From: Owenia fusiformis
Taxonomy: Eukaryota > Annelida > Polychaeta > Sabellida > Oweniidae
Length of the DNA: 60,000 nt
NCBI GenBank assembly: GCA_903813345.2
Contig: CAIIXF020000011.1
Span: 15,299,754 to 15,359,753 of the forward strand
Direction of reading: 5' to 3'
Shown: positions 1-10,639 of the stretch, one piece after another
Layout of the letters: every line of letters begins with the position of its first letter
Position numbering within the stretch: position 1 is the first letter of the stretch
Notes under the pieces: generated by a model
Told to the model about the DNA's origin: nothing
Seen by the model: only the letters and a program-made list of their open reading frames with translations
Databases searched by the model: none
Position numbers and translations under genes: made by a program

Positions 1-1118
1 GTAGTCATACGATTTACATACTCCATAATACATATTGGATCAATATGGTCTGTATTGATAAGTAACTGTGCAATTACGTCTGCCATGGGGGTCAAAATAC
101 ATCATTAAAGGTGTTTCAGTGGCCCCGCTGAAAACATGAGGAGGTCCCGCTGAAAACATGAGGAGGTCCCGCTTCGATCGCGAGGAAAGCTTCATTATTA
201 TTCCATGAAGATATTGAGTTTCTTTATATGAACGTACAAGAGGACACATATATTACATCGGCTTGTTTGTTCTTCTGACCGTCCATTCTTGGGTGCGTTC
301 GTCTGACCGTTCGTTCGTTCGTGCATGCGTTTGTCCGACCGTACGTTCGTGTGTGCGTTTGTTCGACCTTCCGTTCGTTCGTTGGTGCGTTCGTTCGAAA
401 TTCGTTCGCCCAGGCATGCGTCGTTTGAGCGTTTGTTCGTTCGTTCGTTCGTGCATTCGTGCGATAGTCAAATCGTCCATTCGTGCTATCGTCAAACCGT
501 CTGTTCGTGACAGCGCCCATCCAACCGTCCATTCGTGCGTTTGTTTGTCCCACCGTCAGTTCGGGTGTTCGTCCGTCTGATCGTTAGCGCGTGCGTGCGT
601 TCGTCCGACCATCCATTCGTTCGAGTGTGCGTTCGTCCGACCGTCCGTTCGTTCGTGCGTGCGTTTGTTCTACCGGCCGTTCGTTAGTGCATTCGTTCGA
701 CCGTTCGTTCGTGCTTGCATGCGTTCGTCCAATCGTCCGTTCTTGCTTGTTTTCGTCCGACTGTCCATTCATTCATAAGTGCGTCTATCTGAACGTCCTT
801 TCGTCCGTGCGTGCGTTCTTTCGACCGTCCGTTCATGCGTGCGTTTGTCTGGTCGTTTTTGCGCACGTTTGTCTAGCCGTCGGTTTGTGCGTTCAGACGT
901 TACGTACGTTCGTCCGACCGTTCATTCATGTGTGCATTTAAACGTGCATGCGTTCGTTCGTGCGTGCGTCCGTGCAAGGGTTCGTCCGTTATATGTTGGT
1001 AAATACTTTTTGCATTCGTTCGTGCGTTCGTTCATTTCTGAAAAGGGAGGGAAATCTAATTCTCATCACATTTTTCAGATGACCTATCTCATTCTGGAAA
1101 ATGGCATCGACTATCATT
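1..1118. repeat. Left copy of a ~1.1-kb direct duplication
   Basis: This block is repeated almost exactly at 3243-4229, with an offset of 3,242 bp. The left copy keeps about 117 bp (roughly 799-915) that the right copy lacks; the gap lies between two short cgtcc direct repeats, which suggests slippage or recombination. It also has an extra ~14 bp near 1079-1092. The left border lies at or before the window start. The right end passes at about 1118 straight into a truncated tRNA-like satellite monomer, whereas the right copy continues into unrelated sequence. Confidence 0.9.
264..1045. repeat. Degenerate TTCG/TGCG/TCCG tetranucleotide tract
   Basis: This tract is a long run of variants of gttc, gtgc, gtcc and gttt tetramers. 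It is open in several frames on both strands because the composition excludes stops. The translations are monotonous Arg/Thr/Asn or Val/Arg/Cys strings with no domain. It is a decayed microsatellite, not a gene. The same tract recurs at 3506-4170 in the second copy. Confidence 0.85.
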
Positions 1119-2720
1119 CAGCTGCCCATGGTTCAATTCCTGGTCAGTGCAATGTTTTTCATTTAAATACTGATATGAAGAGAAATTTCTATTAATATGA
1201 ATTATATTTTACTTACAACATGAAATCACTGATGGTTCAGTGGTAGAATGCTCGCTTGTCATCCAGCTGCCCATGGTTCAATTCCTGGTCAGTGCAATGT
1301 TTTTCATTTAAATACGTATATGAAGAGAAATTACTATTTTTATGAATTGTACTTTACTTACAACATGAAAGCACTGATGGTTCAGTGGTAGAATGCTAAC
1401 CTGTCATCCATCTGGCAGTGGTTCGATTCCTGGTCAGTGCAATGTTTTTCATCTAAATACTGATATGAAGAGAAATTACATTTTTTATGAATTATATTTT
1501 ACTTACAACATGAAATCACTGATGGTCCGTTGGTAGAATGCTCGCCTGTCATCCATCTGCCCATGGTTCAATTCCTGGTCAGTGCAATGTTTTTCATTTA
1601 AATACTGATATGAAGAGAAATTTCTATTGATATGAATTATATTTTACTTACAACATGAAATCACTGATGGTTCAGTGGTAGAATGCTCGCTTGTCATCCA
1701 GCTGCCCATGGTTCAATTCCTGGTCAGTGCTATGTTTTTCATTTAAATACATATATGAAGAGAAACTATATTCTTTTATGAATTATACTTTACTTACAAC
1801 ATGAAATCACTGATGGTTCAGTGGTAGAATGCTCGCCTGTCATCCAGTTGCCCATGGTTCAATTCCTGGTTAGTGCAATGTTTTTCATTTAAATACGTAT
1901 ATGAAGAGAAACTATATTCTTTTATGAATTATACTTTACTTACAACATGAAAGCACTGATAGTTCAGTGGTAGAATGCTCGCCTATCATCCAGTTTGCCA
2001 TGGTTCAATTCCTGGTCAGTGCAATGTTTTTCATTTAAATACTGATATGAAGAGTAATTACATTTTTTATGAATTATATTTTACTTACAACATGAAATCA
2101 CTGATGGTCCGGTGGTAGAATGCTCGCCTGTCATCCAGCTGCCCATGGTTCAATTCCTGGTCAGTGCAATGTTTTTCATTTAAATACTGATATGAAGAGA
2201 AATTTATATTTATATGAATTATATTTTACTTACAACATGAAATCACTGATGGTTCAATTTTGGAATGCTAACCTGTCATCCATCTGGCAATGGTTCGATT
2301 CCTGGTCAGTGCAATGTTTTTCATTTAAATACTGATATGAAGAGAAATTACATTTTTTTATGAATTATATTTTACTTACAACATGAAATCACTGATGGTT
2401 CGGTGGTAGAAGGCTCGCCTGTCATCCAGCTGCCCATGGTTCAATTCCTGGTCAGTGCAATGTTTTTCATTTAAATACTGATATGAAGAGAAATTTCTAT
2501 TAATATGAATCATATTTTACTTACAACATGAAATAACTGATGGTTCAGTGGTAGAATGCTCGCTTGTCATCCAGCTGCCCTTGGTTCAATTCCTGGTCAG
2601 TGCAATGTTTTTCATTTAAATACGTATATGAAGAGAAACTATATTCTTTTATGAATTATACTTTACTTACAACATGAAAGCACTGATGGTTCAGTGGTAG
2701 AATGCTCGCCTGTCATCCAG
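1119..2720 (+). repeat. 145-bp satellite of tRNA-like Pol III cassettes
   Basis: There are ten complete and two truncated monomers with a period of 145-146 bp. Each carries a ~70-nt tRNA-like module: 1226-1295, 1371-1440, 1516-1585, 1661-1730, 1807-1876, 1953-2022, 2098-2167, 2243-2312, 2389-2458 and 2534-2603, with partial ones at 1119-1150 and 2680-2720. Most modules have an A box (tggttcagtgg), a B box (ggttcaattcc or ggttcgattcc) and 7-nt arms capable of forming an acceptor stem. A T5 run, the usual Pol III terminator, follows the 3' arm after about 4 nt. The 5' half resembles tRNA-Gly, but the anticodon position reads GTC (Asp). The second half of each monomer is AT-rich linker. Confidence 0.85.
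1371..1440 (+). ncRNA. tRNA-like module (best copy of the satellite)
   Basis: This copy has a perfect 7-bp acceptor stem (gcactga with tcagtgc), a D stem (gttc with gaat, one G-U pair), and canonical A and B boxes (ggttcgattcc). The anticodon loop reads ctgtcat, giving anticodon GTC. The anticodon and T stems are mismatched and no CCA is encoded, so it is unlikely to be a working tRNA. A tttttc terminator follows at about 1445. It could be transcribed by Pol III as a short tRNA-like RNA. Confidence 0.4.
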
Positions 2721-3242
2721 TTTTGTTTTTAAGTATATAGCATGTTTTCATTCTATTACTTGAAACTAACGATAAATATAAACTTCGAACAGTCGGTAAA
2801 AAGCATAAGTAAAACGACTCTTCCCTTCGATTTATTCGTCCTTCCCCCTCCCTCCCGCTATACCTAGTAGCATAGCGTCTAGATCTATCGGCGAAACCGT
2901 GGCTACGGGGGTCCTACGACTGAGCCCCGTTACTCGAGAACCGTCGCCCCTACGAACTCGGGGATCGCGCCGATCTTCCCAGCGCGTCCGGGATACCCGG
3001 AACTCGGCCCGCACCACCCTAACTACCCCGCCCTTTCTAGCCCCCACCCTCGGGAAACGGTGGAAATTCTACCCTGCCGAAGGAATTTTTCTAGGGTTAA
3101 AACACCCTTCGCTCCGGGCGCCTCGATTTTCTACACGCCCCGGTGATTTTCTACACGACCCGGTGCACGTGAACAACGGAGAGATAATTGGCCAATTATT
3201 GCGGTTCATTAGGCCCTTTGTCAATCTATGTAAGTACCCATA
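2721..3242. other. GC-rich island between the duplicated blocks
   Basis: About 2820-3180 is markedly GC- and C-rich compared with the AT-rich surroundings. It contains two direct copies of a gattttctacacg..cccggtg motif near 3130 and 3150. Open frames on both strands here look like composition effects. No rRNA, LTR or coding motif was recognised. It may be part of the larger 3.24-kb repeat unit or a fragment of an unrecognised element. Confidence 0.4.
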
Positions 3243-4229
3243 GTAGTCATACGATTTACATACTCCATAATACATATTGGATCAATATGGTCTGTATTGA
3301 TAAGTAACTGTGCAATTACGTCTGCCATGGGGGTCAAAATACATCATTAAAGGTGTTTCAGTGGCCCCGCTGAAAACATGAGGAGGTCCCGCTGAAAACA
3401 TGAGGAGGTCCCGCTTCGATCGCGAGGAAAGCTTCATTATTATTCCATGAAGATATTGAGTTTCTTTATATGAACGTACAAGAGGACACATATATTACAT
3501 CGGCTTGTTTGTTCTTCTGACCGTCCATTCTTGGGTGCGTTCGTCTGGCCGTTCGTTCGTTCGTGCATGCGTTTGTCCGACCGTACGTTCGTGTGTGCGT
3601 TTGTTCGACCTTCCGTTCGTTCGTTGGTGCGTTCGTTCGAAATTCGTTCGCCCAGGCATGCGTCGTTTGAGCGTTTGTTCGTTCGTTCGTTCGTGCATTC
3701 GTGCGATAGTCAAATCGTCCATTCGTGCTATCGTCAAACCGTCTGTTCGTGACAGCGCCCATCCAACCGTCCATTCGTGCGTTTGTTTGTCCCACCGTCA
3801 GTTCGGGTGTTCGTCCGTCCGATCGTTAGCGCGTGCGTGCGTTCGTCCGACCATCCATTCGTTCGAGTGTGCGTTCGTCCGACCGTCCGTTCGTTCGTGC
3901 GTGCGTTTGTTCTACCGGCCGTTCGTTAGTGCATTCGTTCGACCGTTCGTTCGTGCTTGCATGCGTTCGTCCAATCGTCCGTTCTTGCTTGTTTTCGTCC
4001 GACTGTCCATTCATTCATAAGTGCGTCTATCTGAACGTCCGACCGTTCATTCATGTGTGCATTTAAACGTGCATGCGTTCGTTCGTGCGTGCGTCCGTGC
4101 AAGGGTTCGTCCGTTATATGTTGGTAAATACTTTTTGCATTCGTTCGTGCGTTCGTTCATTTCTGAAAAGGGAGGGAAATCTAATTCTCATCACATTTTT
4201 CATTCTGGAAAATGGCATCGACTATCATA
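3243..4229. repeat. Right copy of the ~1.1-kb direct duplication
   Basis: This block is near-identical to 1-1118 apart from the 117-bp internal deletion at about 4040 and a 14-bp deletion near 4201. The low-complexity TTCG tract occupies 3506-4170. Differences are few (for example a C/T change near 3789), so the duplication is recent or homogenised. Confidence 0.9.
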
Positions 4230-4482
4230 CTGCAGTTTTTCCATTACAACGTATCATAATATGTACTATATCAATACAGTATTTGCTGTTTTTGAGAATT
4301 GTATCAACAAATGATGTATTCATGAAACTGGGTACAATAGTGGATCAAGCTGGGTACGATAGTGGGAGATTTTCACGGTATAATCAGGATTCATTCCATT
4401 TTTGAGAGACACTTGCTCCTGTTTTCAGCGGGACCTCCTCATGTTTTTAGCGGGGTCTCCTCATGATTTCAGCGGGGTCTTT
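3362..4482. mobile_element. Putative fold-back element with repeated CAGCGGGACCTCC ends
   Basis: Two tandem copies of a ~22-bp motif (ccgctgaaaacatgaggagg) lie at 3367-3412. Two or three inverted copies (cagcgggacctcctcatg) lie at 4427-4482, and a weaker one at about 4861-4915. Such inverted subterminal repeats suggest a non-autonomous DNA transposon enclosing the TTCG tract. Only the left end survives in the first copy (121-176). No TSD was identified, so the exact borders are uncertain. Confidence 0.4.
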
Positions 4483-5497
4483 GCTTTTTTGCTGCGCTAG
4501 AAGCTGGGCCTTGAGAGATATGATAAAATTGAAATATAAAGTGTTCTGTAAAGCTTTAGGAAGTGAAACTCAGTACATATTTATTTCAAATCACTACCAT
4601 TATTTCTACCACAGGACAATGTCGTTCTTCACCTATAACGTATAGAAATATAGAGATAAAGATTCTAGATGATACTTTTCTCTCTTCAATTGTCAATTTA
4701 ATAAAGAACCATAGAACGGCCGCTCGTGATACTTTTTCCATCAGTTGCCTTTAAGTTTTTAGTCTCAATACCATGTAATCATTGCGGAAAATTAAAAAGA
4801 AAACGTTTTGTACATCATACAATTCAAGTAAACAAAAGACAACCCATTACTTTTTTATTCCTCGCGATTTCAGCGGGAACTTGCTCGCGACTTTGAAATC
4901 ATAGCGGGGCTTTGGATACTACCGGTGATTACAACATATACAATCAATCTCCATATAGCATTTGCCATTATTTTTATTTTTCAATAAAGTTTTTTACAAA
5001 TCTGATTAAGCCATTATATATATGGTCTCTGGTATCATCCCATTTGTATACTCCTACACGGGCTCACTCACGGCTGCGGTCTACAGACTGAAACATAAAT
5101 TACACATTCACATTAAAGAATATAATTTCCATTCTCCATGTGACATACATCTTTTATTCTTACGTTATGTCATTTCATGCGTCGATATATGTCGCTGATA
5201 TAGAACGCAGAAAACGCTGATGTTGAAAATGTTGATCAAGTAGAATACTTTGAGTGATGCCAAATGGAAACATACATGTACAATTTGGGAAGATACAATT
5301 TGTTATTGCTTTATTACCATTTGACATGAGGTAAGAAGTGACAAAACTGCTCAGTTGCAGAATTATGGCAAAATACAGGGGAACTCCCCAAAACTACACT
5401 TATATGGTTCATTTGCAAATTGAAATCAAAAGCATCCATGTTTATTTCTTAGAATGTCCTCATGCTATCTTGAGCATTCGACTGTTGTAATATAGTA
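4483..5497. other. Non-coding interval
   Basis: This is AT-rich sequence without a convincing gene. A degenerate extra copy of the cagcggg motif lies at about 4861-4915. Nothing else was recognised. Confidence 0.5.
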
Positions 5498-6126
5498 CAG
5501 GGTGTCAAAATACAACGGCACCCCCCTCTACAGCAAAAACTCCTAAATGTTACATGGCATGTCATATCTCATCTGAAAGATAATTTAATTCTGGAGTTAC
5601 TCGTCAAATTTAATTTCATAAAACTTTAAATTAAAAAAGCTATATTGTTTCGAAGTTGGATACTTCAGTACTTTGTTTGCTACTTTATTACTGGTTTAAG
5701 GTCAAATCTTGGAAATTATTAATATGTAGGAAATAGCCCAGATCTCAACTACGCTGAACATATAGGTTCAATTGTGAAAGACAGGGTAGGGGAATTGATG
5801 GAGAGGGGGTCTCTTGAAAATAGATACAGTAAGGATGTATTTCTGAAGAATATGAGGAAAGTGCTTTAAGGGTTACGCAATGCTGAACCTTTCTTTGAAT
5901 CCTCACTGAAATCATATCCATCCAGATTAGCTGCTTTTCGAGCTGAAGGTGGTGGCCATACCAACTACTTATAATAAACTGTAAATCTGTAAAATTATAT
6001 CATACGGAGCTGAAATTTCTCAAGTAACTCCAGAATTAAATTGTCTTTAATATGGGATATGACACACTATGTAACATTAAGTACATTTTGCTGTAGAGGG
6101 GGGTGCTGTTGTTTTTTGACACCCTG
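5498..6126 (+). mobile_element. Tc1/mariner element remnant with ~105-bp TIRs
   Basis: The element begins cagggtgtcaaaa and ends with its inverse, flanked by TA on both sides (5496-5497 and 6127-6128), the standard Tc1/mariner target duplication. The terminal inverted repeats extend about 105 bp with scattered mismatches. The 629-bp length leaves room only for the 3' end of a transposase gene. It is an internally deleted, non-autonomous copy. Confidence 0.85.
5729..5971 (+). pseudogene. Transposase C-terminal remnant (Tc1/mariner)
   Basis: One frame reads GNSPDLNYAEHIGSIVKDRV, matching the SPDLNPIEhlWs segment with the last acidic residue of the DDE/D catalytic triad. It runs to a stop at 5867-5869. 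A second frame further on reads RLAAFRAEGGGHTNYL and then a stop, like the usual transposase C-terminus. The two parts are out of frame and the first two catalytic acids are absent, so it is inactive. Confidence 0.75.
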
Positions 6127-6259
6127 TATATATAAGGAAATACACTTCAGGGATAAATACTAAAATCTTGGATTCGAATTATTACCCTAGCTGCCATTAT
6201 AAGAGTTTGATTATTTACCATGTTTCGTTTTTTCATTGGAAAAGGACTAAGTTGAAATA

Positions 6260-8347
6260 GGGCGTTTGTAAAACACGAAACGAAACCAAAACGAAACGAA
6301 ACGAAACCATAACGAAACCATAACGAAACGAAACCAAACACTCATAGATAAAAGCGACAATTTTGGGTTTAGAATAAAAATAATTACCCAAATATGTGTC
6401 TAACTAACTAGCTTCACTATAATCGGGAGACTGTGGTATAAAGTACTAAAAACCTTTCCCAACTGACCACATAAAAATTTTAAAAAAAATATTTCGTTAC
6501 AATATACAAAGTACGATTAATAGGTTTTTATTGAAATAGTTGTTATTTAAATGAAGTAGGCCTAGTGAAGTGAATAGTTTGAAGAGCTCTTTGGTTTTTA
6601 TTCGACACCAGTGCCATCTATCGGCAAAATGTAGCGCTAACACCATTACCTGATATCAGAATACATCACAAGTCGCCAATTACAATATCCACTAATGTAC
6701 ATGTATATATCCAAATTAAGGTTTCTCTGTAATAAATCCAAACTATCCTACGAATATTGATTTATACGATTAAATCTACTGGTTTCAACAGAAATTCTTG
6801 ACTCTTATATATATCTTTACCATCGAACTTTCAAATCTAGACTGACGATCTCACATACATCCGTGATCCGTGAAAACGTCGAAAAATTGTTCAAAAACTG
6901 TCTCGTTGCTAATAGAGACCATGTAGACAACACTAACTTCAAAGTGTGCATAAATTAACTAGCTGTCAATCAAACTTGGGACAAGATGCGCTAAGCCATA
7001 GCCGTAAAAAATGCACAAATCTACTAAAAATACAGCTTTTCAACTTAGGATATCTCTGCACATATAAGACTAATTTAAACGATATAAACACTGTTAAAAA
7101 GCTTGATTCAATCTTGTTTAAAGAAATAATTCCCAGAATTTATAACCGTATAGTTTTCTCTGCACAAGACGAAACAGAAACCCAGTAAACTGAAAACTAT
7201 AACTAATAGCGGCCGGCGGCCGGTAAAACAATAAACTCGCCAATTTACACTGCTGATTAAATTCACTCTAACTCAATAATTATAACTCCGATTTCCATGA
7301 AATAAAAACTGTTAAAACGAGAAAGAATTCCTCTTTTACCATATATAGGCCTAAATCATTATTTGTTTTACTTGATTAGTACACGAAAATTATGTTTTAA
7401 GTTAAGCAATAAAAATGCGCTACCGTCACAATATGTTTGAAAACATTTTCGAATAATATAATTAAACAGTACCGATCAATTTAGAACAAAATTAAACGTT
7501 TCCCATACGTTTCTCGCCCTTGCAAAATATAAAAACATCGCTCTTTTCATGGACTTAAGTCAATCTTTCTAACGAAACTTATTTCCTTATAAATATACCA
7601 CGATTGGAAACAGGACTCAGCAAGCGCTTTGGCAGAAGGTCACGTTATCAACTCTAAATAAACAGGCATCATTGGTTAACTCTTAGACATGTTAGAAAAC
7701 ATGTGCTTGTGATTGATCATGTGATCATATCATGCTATTTGATTGGACATTCTTTAGACTGATGTTCATAATTCTGATTACATCATCCATTGCCAAAACT
7801 CTTGCTGAATCTTACCAGTTGACAAAAATATTCAAATGAGGCTAATAGATATACTTATAGTTATGATTTCCAGTGTTTAGATACTATTAGAATCTTGTTA
7901 ATACAGCTGTGCAAGTTTAAGTCACCAAGATGAGCTAATTTAGGCGAGAATTGGGAAATAAAAAAGGTAACTTTATTTTTTTGAATTCCTGTTTCCAATC
8001 CTGGTATAATTATATGGAAATATTAGTTTCGAAAGAAACAATGACTTAGGTCCGTGGCTCTTTTGGACAATTTTGATTAATGACTTAATGACTACACTGC
8101 TCTAGAGGATAGAGGTCCATGATAGAAACAAGGGTAAAAGTAATAGCCTTCGTGAAATTAGCGCATCGATGTCGTCATCACTCTGAGGACCAATGATTAA
8201 AAGGAATTATTCGTTGAAACATCTGCAAACAGAAATGTCCTGAATGTACGTCACAAAATAGCGTTTCGTTTCGTTTTGGTTTGGTTTGGTTTCGTTTTGG
8301 TTTCGTTTCGTTTTGGTTTAGTTTCGTTTCGTGTTTTACAAACGCCC
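6260..8347. mobile_element. 2.1-kb TIR element with 9-bp TSD (gttgaaata)
   Basis: The ends are inverted repeats starting gggcgtttgtaaaacacg, perfect for 27 bp and then imperfect through an (acgaaacc)-like tract of about 85 bp on each side. Perfect 9-bp direct repeats gttgaaata flank it at 6251-6259 and 8348-8356. A 9-bp TSD fits Mutator-like elements best; Merlin is an alternative. No transposase was found inside, so it is non-autonomous. The interior holds a separate 66-nt inverted repeat (7551-7616 with 7988-8052). Confidence 0.85.
7551..8052. repeat. Internal inverted repeat inside the 6260-8347 element
   Basis: The arm at 7551-7616 pairs with 7988-8052 at roughly 80% identity, both ending in a gattggaaacagga block. 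It may be a nested fold-back insertion or a structural part of the host element. Confidence 0.6.
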
Positions 8348-8547
8348 GTTGAAATACAGGCCTCCTAGACTTCCAACAACGCAAACATCTTTTTTTAATA
8401 GATTTTTATATCAGGTTTAGCAGCATTACAATTCAATAAATACAAATGTTCAATATAAACAAGGTTCTACATTATTTCTATAATAAATTGCAGGTATTTC
8501 TGCCAAGAGCACCATGAGTAGATATAGTGTTGCATTGTTGCTACATT

Positions 8548-8880
8548 TTATGTAGATTCTTCGGAGTAATATATATCTAAGATCATCCGAGAAAATTCAA
8601 GTAAATTCACTATGTTATAATAATGTTTGATCTCTTCCCACTTGTCCCCTTTCTCCAACTTTACATCTAGTTGAAAATATTGTTGCACATTACTTTTAAA
8701 ACCTACAAAATTTGGTCGTACATTTTTACATTTACATAGATAAATATATCTTTTATATATGCAAAAAATTGTGTTTAATAGTATTGATTTTTCGTTCATG
8801 ATTACTGGACCCAATATGATCGTTCTCGGATCACTTAAAACTGACAGTCCCTCTGGCAACCATTTCTTAAAGTGTGCGCC
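8548..8880 (-). pseudogene. LINE ORF2 C-terminal fragment
   Basis: The minus-strand frame reads KKWLPEGLSVLSD, then TIILG, then a YIYLCKCKNVRPNF..F segment. This resembles the extreme C-terminus of L1-Tx1-type ORF2 proteins, downstream of the zinc-finger-like region. It lies on the same strand as, and 3' of, the LINE at 9265-12849. It may be that element's displaced tail or part of a second copy. Confidence 0.5.
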
Positions 8881-8883
8881 AAA

Positions 8884-8975
8884 GTTTAAAACTGCGCAGG
8901 CGCACCGCTCTCGCTAAACTATATAAAGAGATTGCCCGGTACACGATTCAGAGGTAAGCCAGGAAGGCGAACGAT
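8884..8975 (+). promoter_or_regulatory. Core-promoter-like cluster
   Basis: In order on the plus strand are an NRF1-like tgcgcaggcgca, a TATA box (tatataaag at about 8931), a tcag initiator-like site 25-30 bp later, and a splice-donor-like gaggtaagc. No coding exon could be connected downstream. It might be the promoter and first exon of a non-coding transcript, or chance. Confidence 0.25.
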
Positions 8976-9264
8976 CTTCGTCTCGTGATGATTTCCCATA
9001 TAATCTTAACCAGGGAAGTTTCAACATTGAAATTGAAAATTACTATTAGATATACTTTGTAGATGTTATTTATGAAGCTATTTAGTGTTTGCATCAATCA
9101 AATGGCTCATTTTGAACATATAAAACGTATTTGTGTTTTGTTTCCCAGGGAATTGTATTGTATGTAGTACACACATAAATAGTGTACATTATACTTGAAT
9201 AGCCTGGTTTACATAATATTGAAGGGCATGCTGATTACATGCACACGAGTACATGAATGAAGGC
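8976..9264. other. Non-coding spacer 3' of the LINE
   Basis: This is AT-rich sequence. No clear poly-A tail or TSD of the LINE could be identified. Confidence 0.4.
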
Positions 9265-9666
9265 CTAATATTGATATACAGCCATTACAGTTTGTTTATT
9301 TGTCGTTTTTTTAACATGAGCAATCGTATTTGTATACATATTCACATTCTGTATGTCTTCTTCTGTACAGTTGTACGTAGCTTGCATACCTAAATAAAAA
9401 ATAAACTCTTCTAATCCCCTAATGTAAACACGGCGGTATACGTAGCCCGATTTATCGGGGACTTTAATATCACTCAGCAATTTGTTTGCAAATTCACAAT
9501 GAAGGAGAAGGTGGCCAATAGTTTCGACTTGGTTTCCGCAAAAACTGCAAAGGGCAGAATCTTGGAGACCGCACATATGTAGATATTTATTTGTAGGCAA
9601 AATTCTGTGGAGCACTTTATAGTTAAAAGATGCTAGTTTTGGCTCAAAATTACTCACTTTGTTCAT
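9265..9666 (-). pseudogene. LINE C-terminal zinc-finger-like piece
   Basis: It contains FNYKVLHRILPTNKYLH and LCSFCGNQVETIGHLLLHC, the CxxC-x7-HxxxxC cluster found at the C-terminus of many LINE ORF2 proteins. Sequence just upstream (9700-9790) is in frame with the same protein apart from a stop. The final ~70 residues do not resemble the family and may be an abnormal tail. Confidence 0.75.
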
Positions 9667-9930
9667 AGTATTTATGATATGTCATTCATGATTATTGAGA
9701 TCAATATTCAGTTCATCGTTCCACTTTAAAATATAACTTTTATTAAAATCAAGATCCTTAATGAATTCCCAAAATATTGTTCTGGAGATCTTATTTTTTC
9801 CTGTGAATTTCAATAGATGCTTTTTGCTGTTTGGATAGTGGTCAAGAGTTTTGTCGTTTTCGAATATTGTTTTTGTCCATTTAACTGGTATTGTATTTTT
9901 AAGACTTAAGAAGTCTAAAAAAATTATATT

Positions 9931-10629
9931 TTAATTGAAGCGTTCTTTGAATTCGTTCAGGGTAAAGAATCGTTTGGAATTAAAGAGCATGTCCTTCAGA
10001 GTAAGAACACTGTTGTTTTTAATATTTTTGATGGCGGCATTTCCATTCTGGTTTTTACTATACATTAGCCAGGTGCAATTCATTAGATACTCCGCTTTCA
10101 AATCTGATTTTTGTTCAAATTCATTTTCCTTCAATACAGTATATGATCTAAAAATATTAATTACTCCTTTCCAGAAAGGATTGACAATTTTTGATTCAAT
10201 TTTCTGAAGTGATTTAGAGTCGTATGAGAATAATTCTTGCGCGTGTTGAACTCCGATGCTGCTCAGTACCACGGATTGCCACGTACCGTTTTTTGTTAGT
10301 TTTTGTAACCAGGTCAGTTTTAAAGATTGTTCAAATATTTGCGGATCTATCATTTTAAGACCGCCATCTTTAAAATCTTGGCAGATTTGACTGAAAGTTA
10401 CCTTTGAAACCGCCGAGTTCCAGAGATACGTTACGAAAAGATTCTTTGATTGTTTATGATATTCAAGAGATATTTTTGGTAAACTCATCATAATATGGAC
10501 AATCTTAGACAGTGCAAATGATTTAATAACTGTTATTCTCCCAATTAATGATAAATTTCTTCTTTTGTATCTACTAATTACAGTTTGTATCTCAGTTAAT
10601 TTTACCCCAAGATTGATTATCTTTTTCAA
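9931..10629 (-). pseudogene. LINE post-RT (thumb and connection) region
   Basis: This 232-codon open frame contains RRNLSLIGRITVIKSFALSK and KDGGLKMIDP, the conserved post-RT motifs of L1/Tx1 LINEs. It ends in a stop at 9931 and resumes downstream in another frame. Confidence 0.8.
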
Positions 10630-10639
10630 TATTTATCAA

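Noticed and set aside
224-1195. Overlapping 60-138-codon frames on both strands (Arg/Thr/Asn or Val/Arg/Cys rich)
   Set aside because: They are products of the TTCG-type low-complexity tract. There is no start context, domain or codon bias, and the same frames recur in the duplicate at 3466-4314.
1226-2603. Functional tRNA genes
   Set aside because: The anticodon and T stems are mismatched, most copies have a mismatched first acceptor pair, and the anticodon (GTC) disagrees with the Gly-like body.
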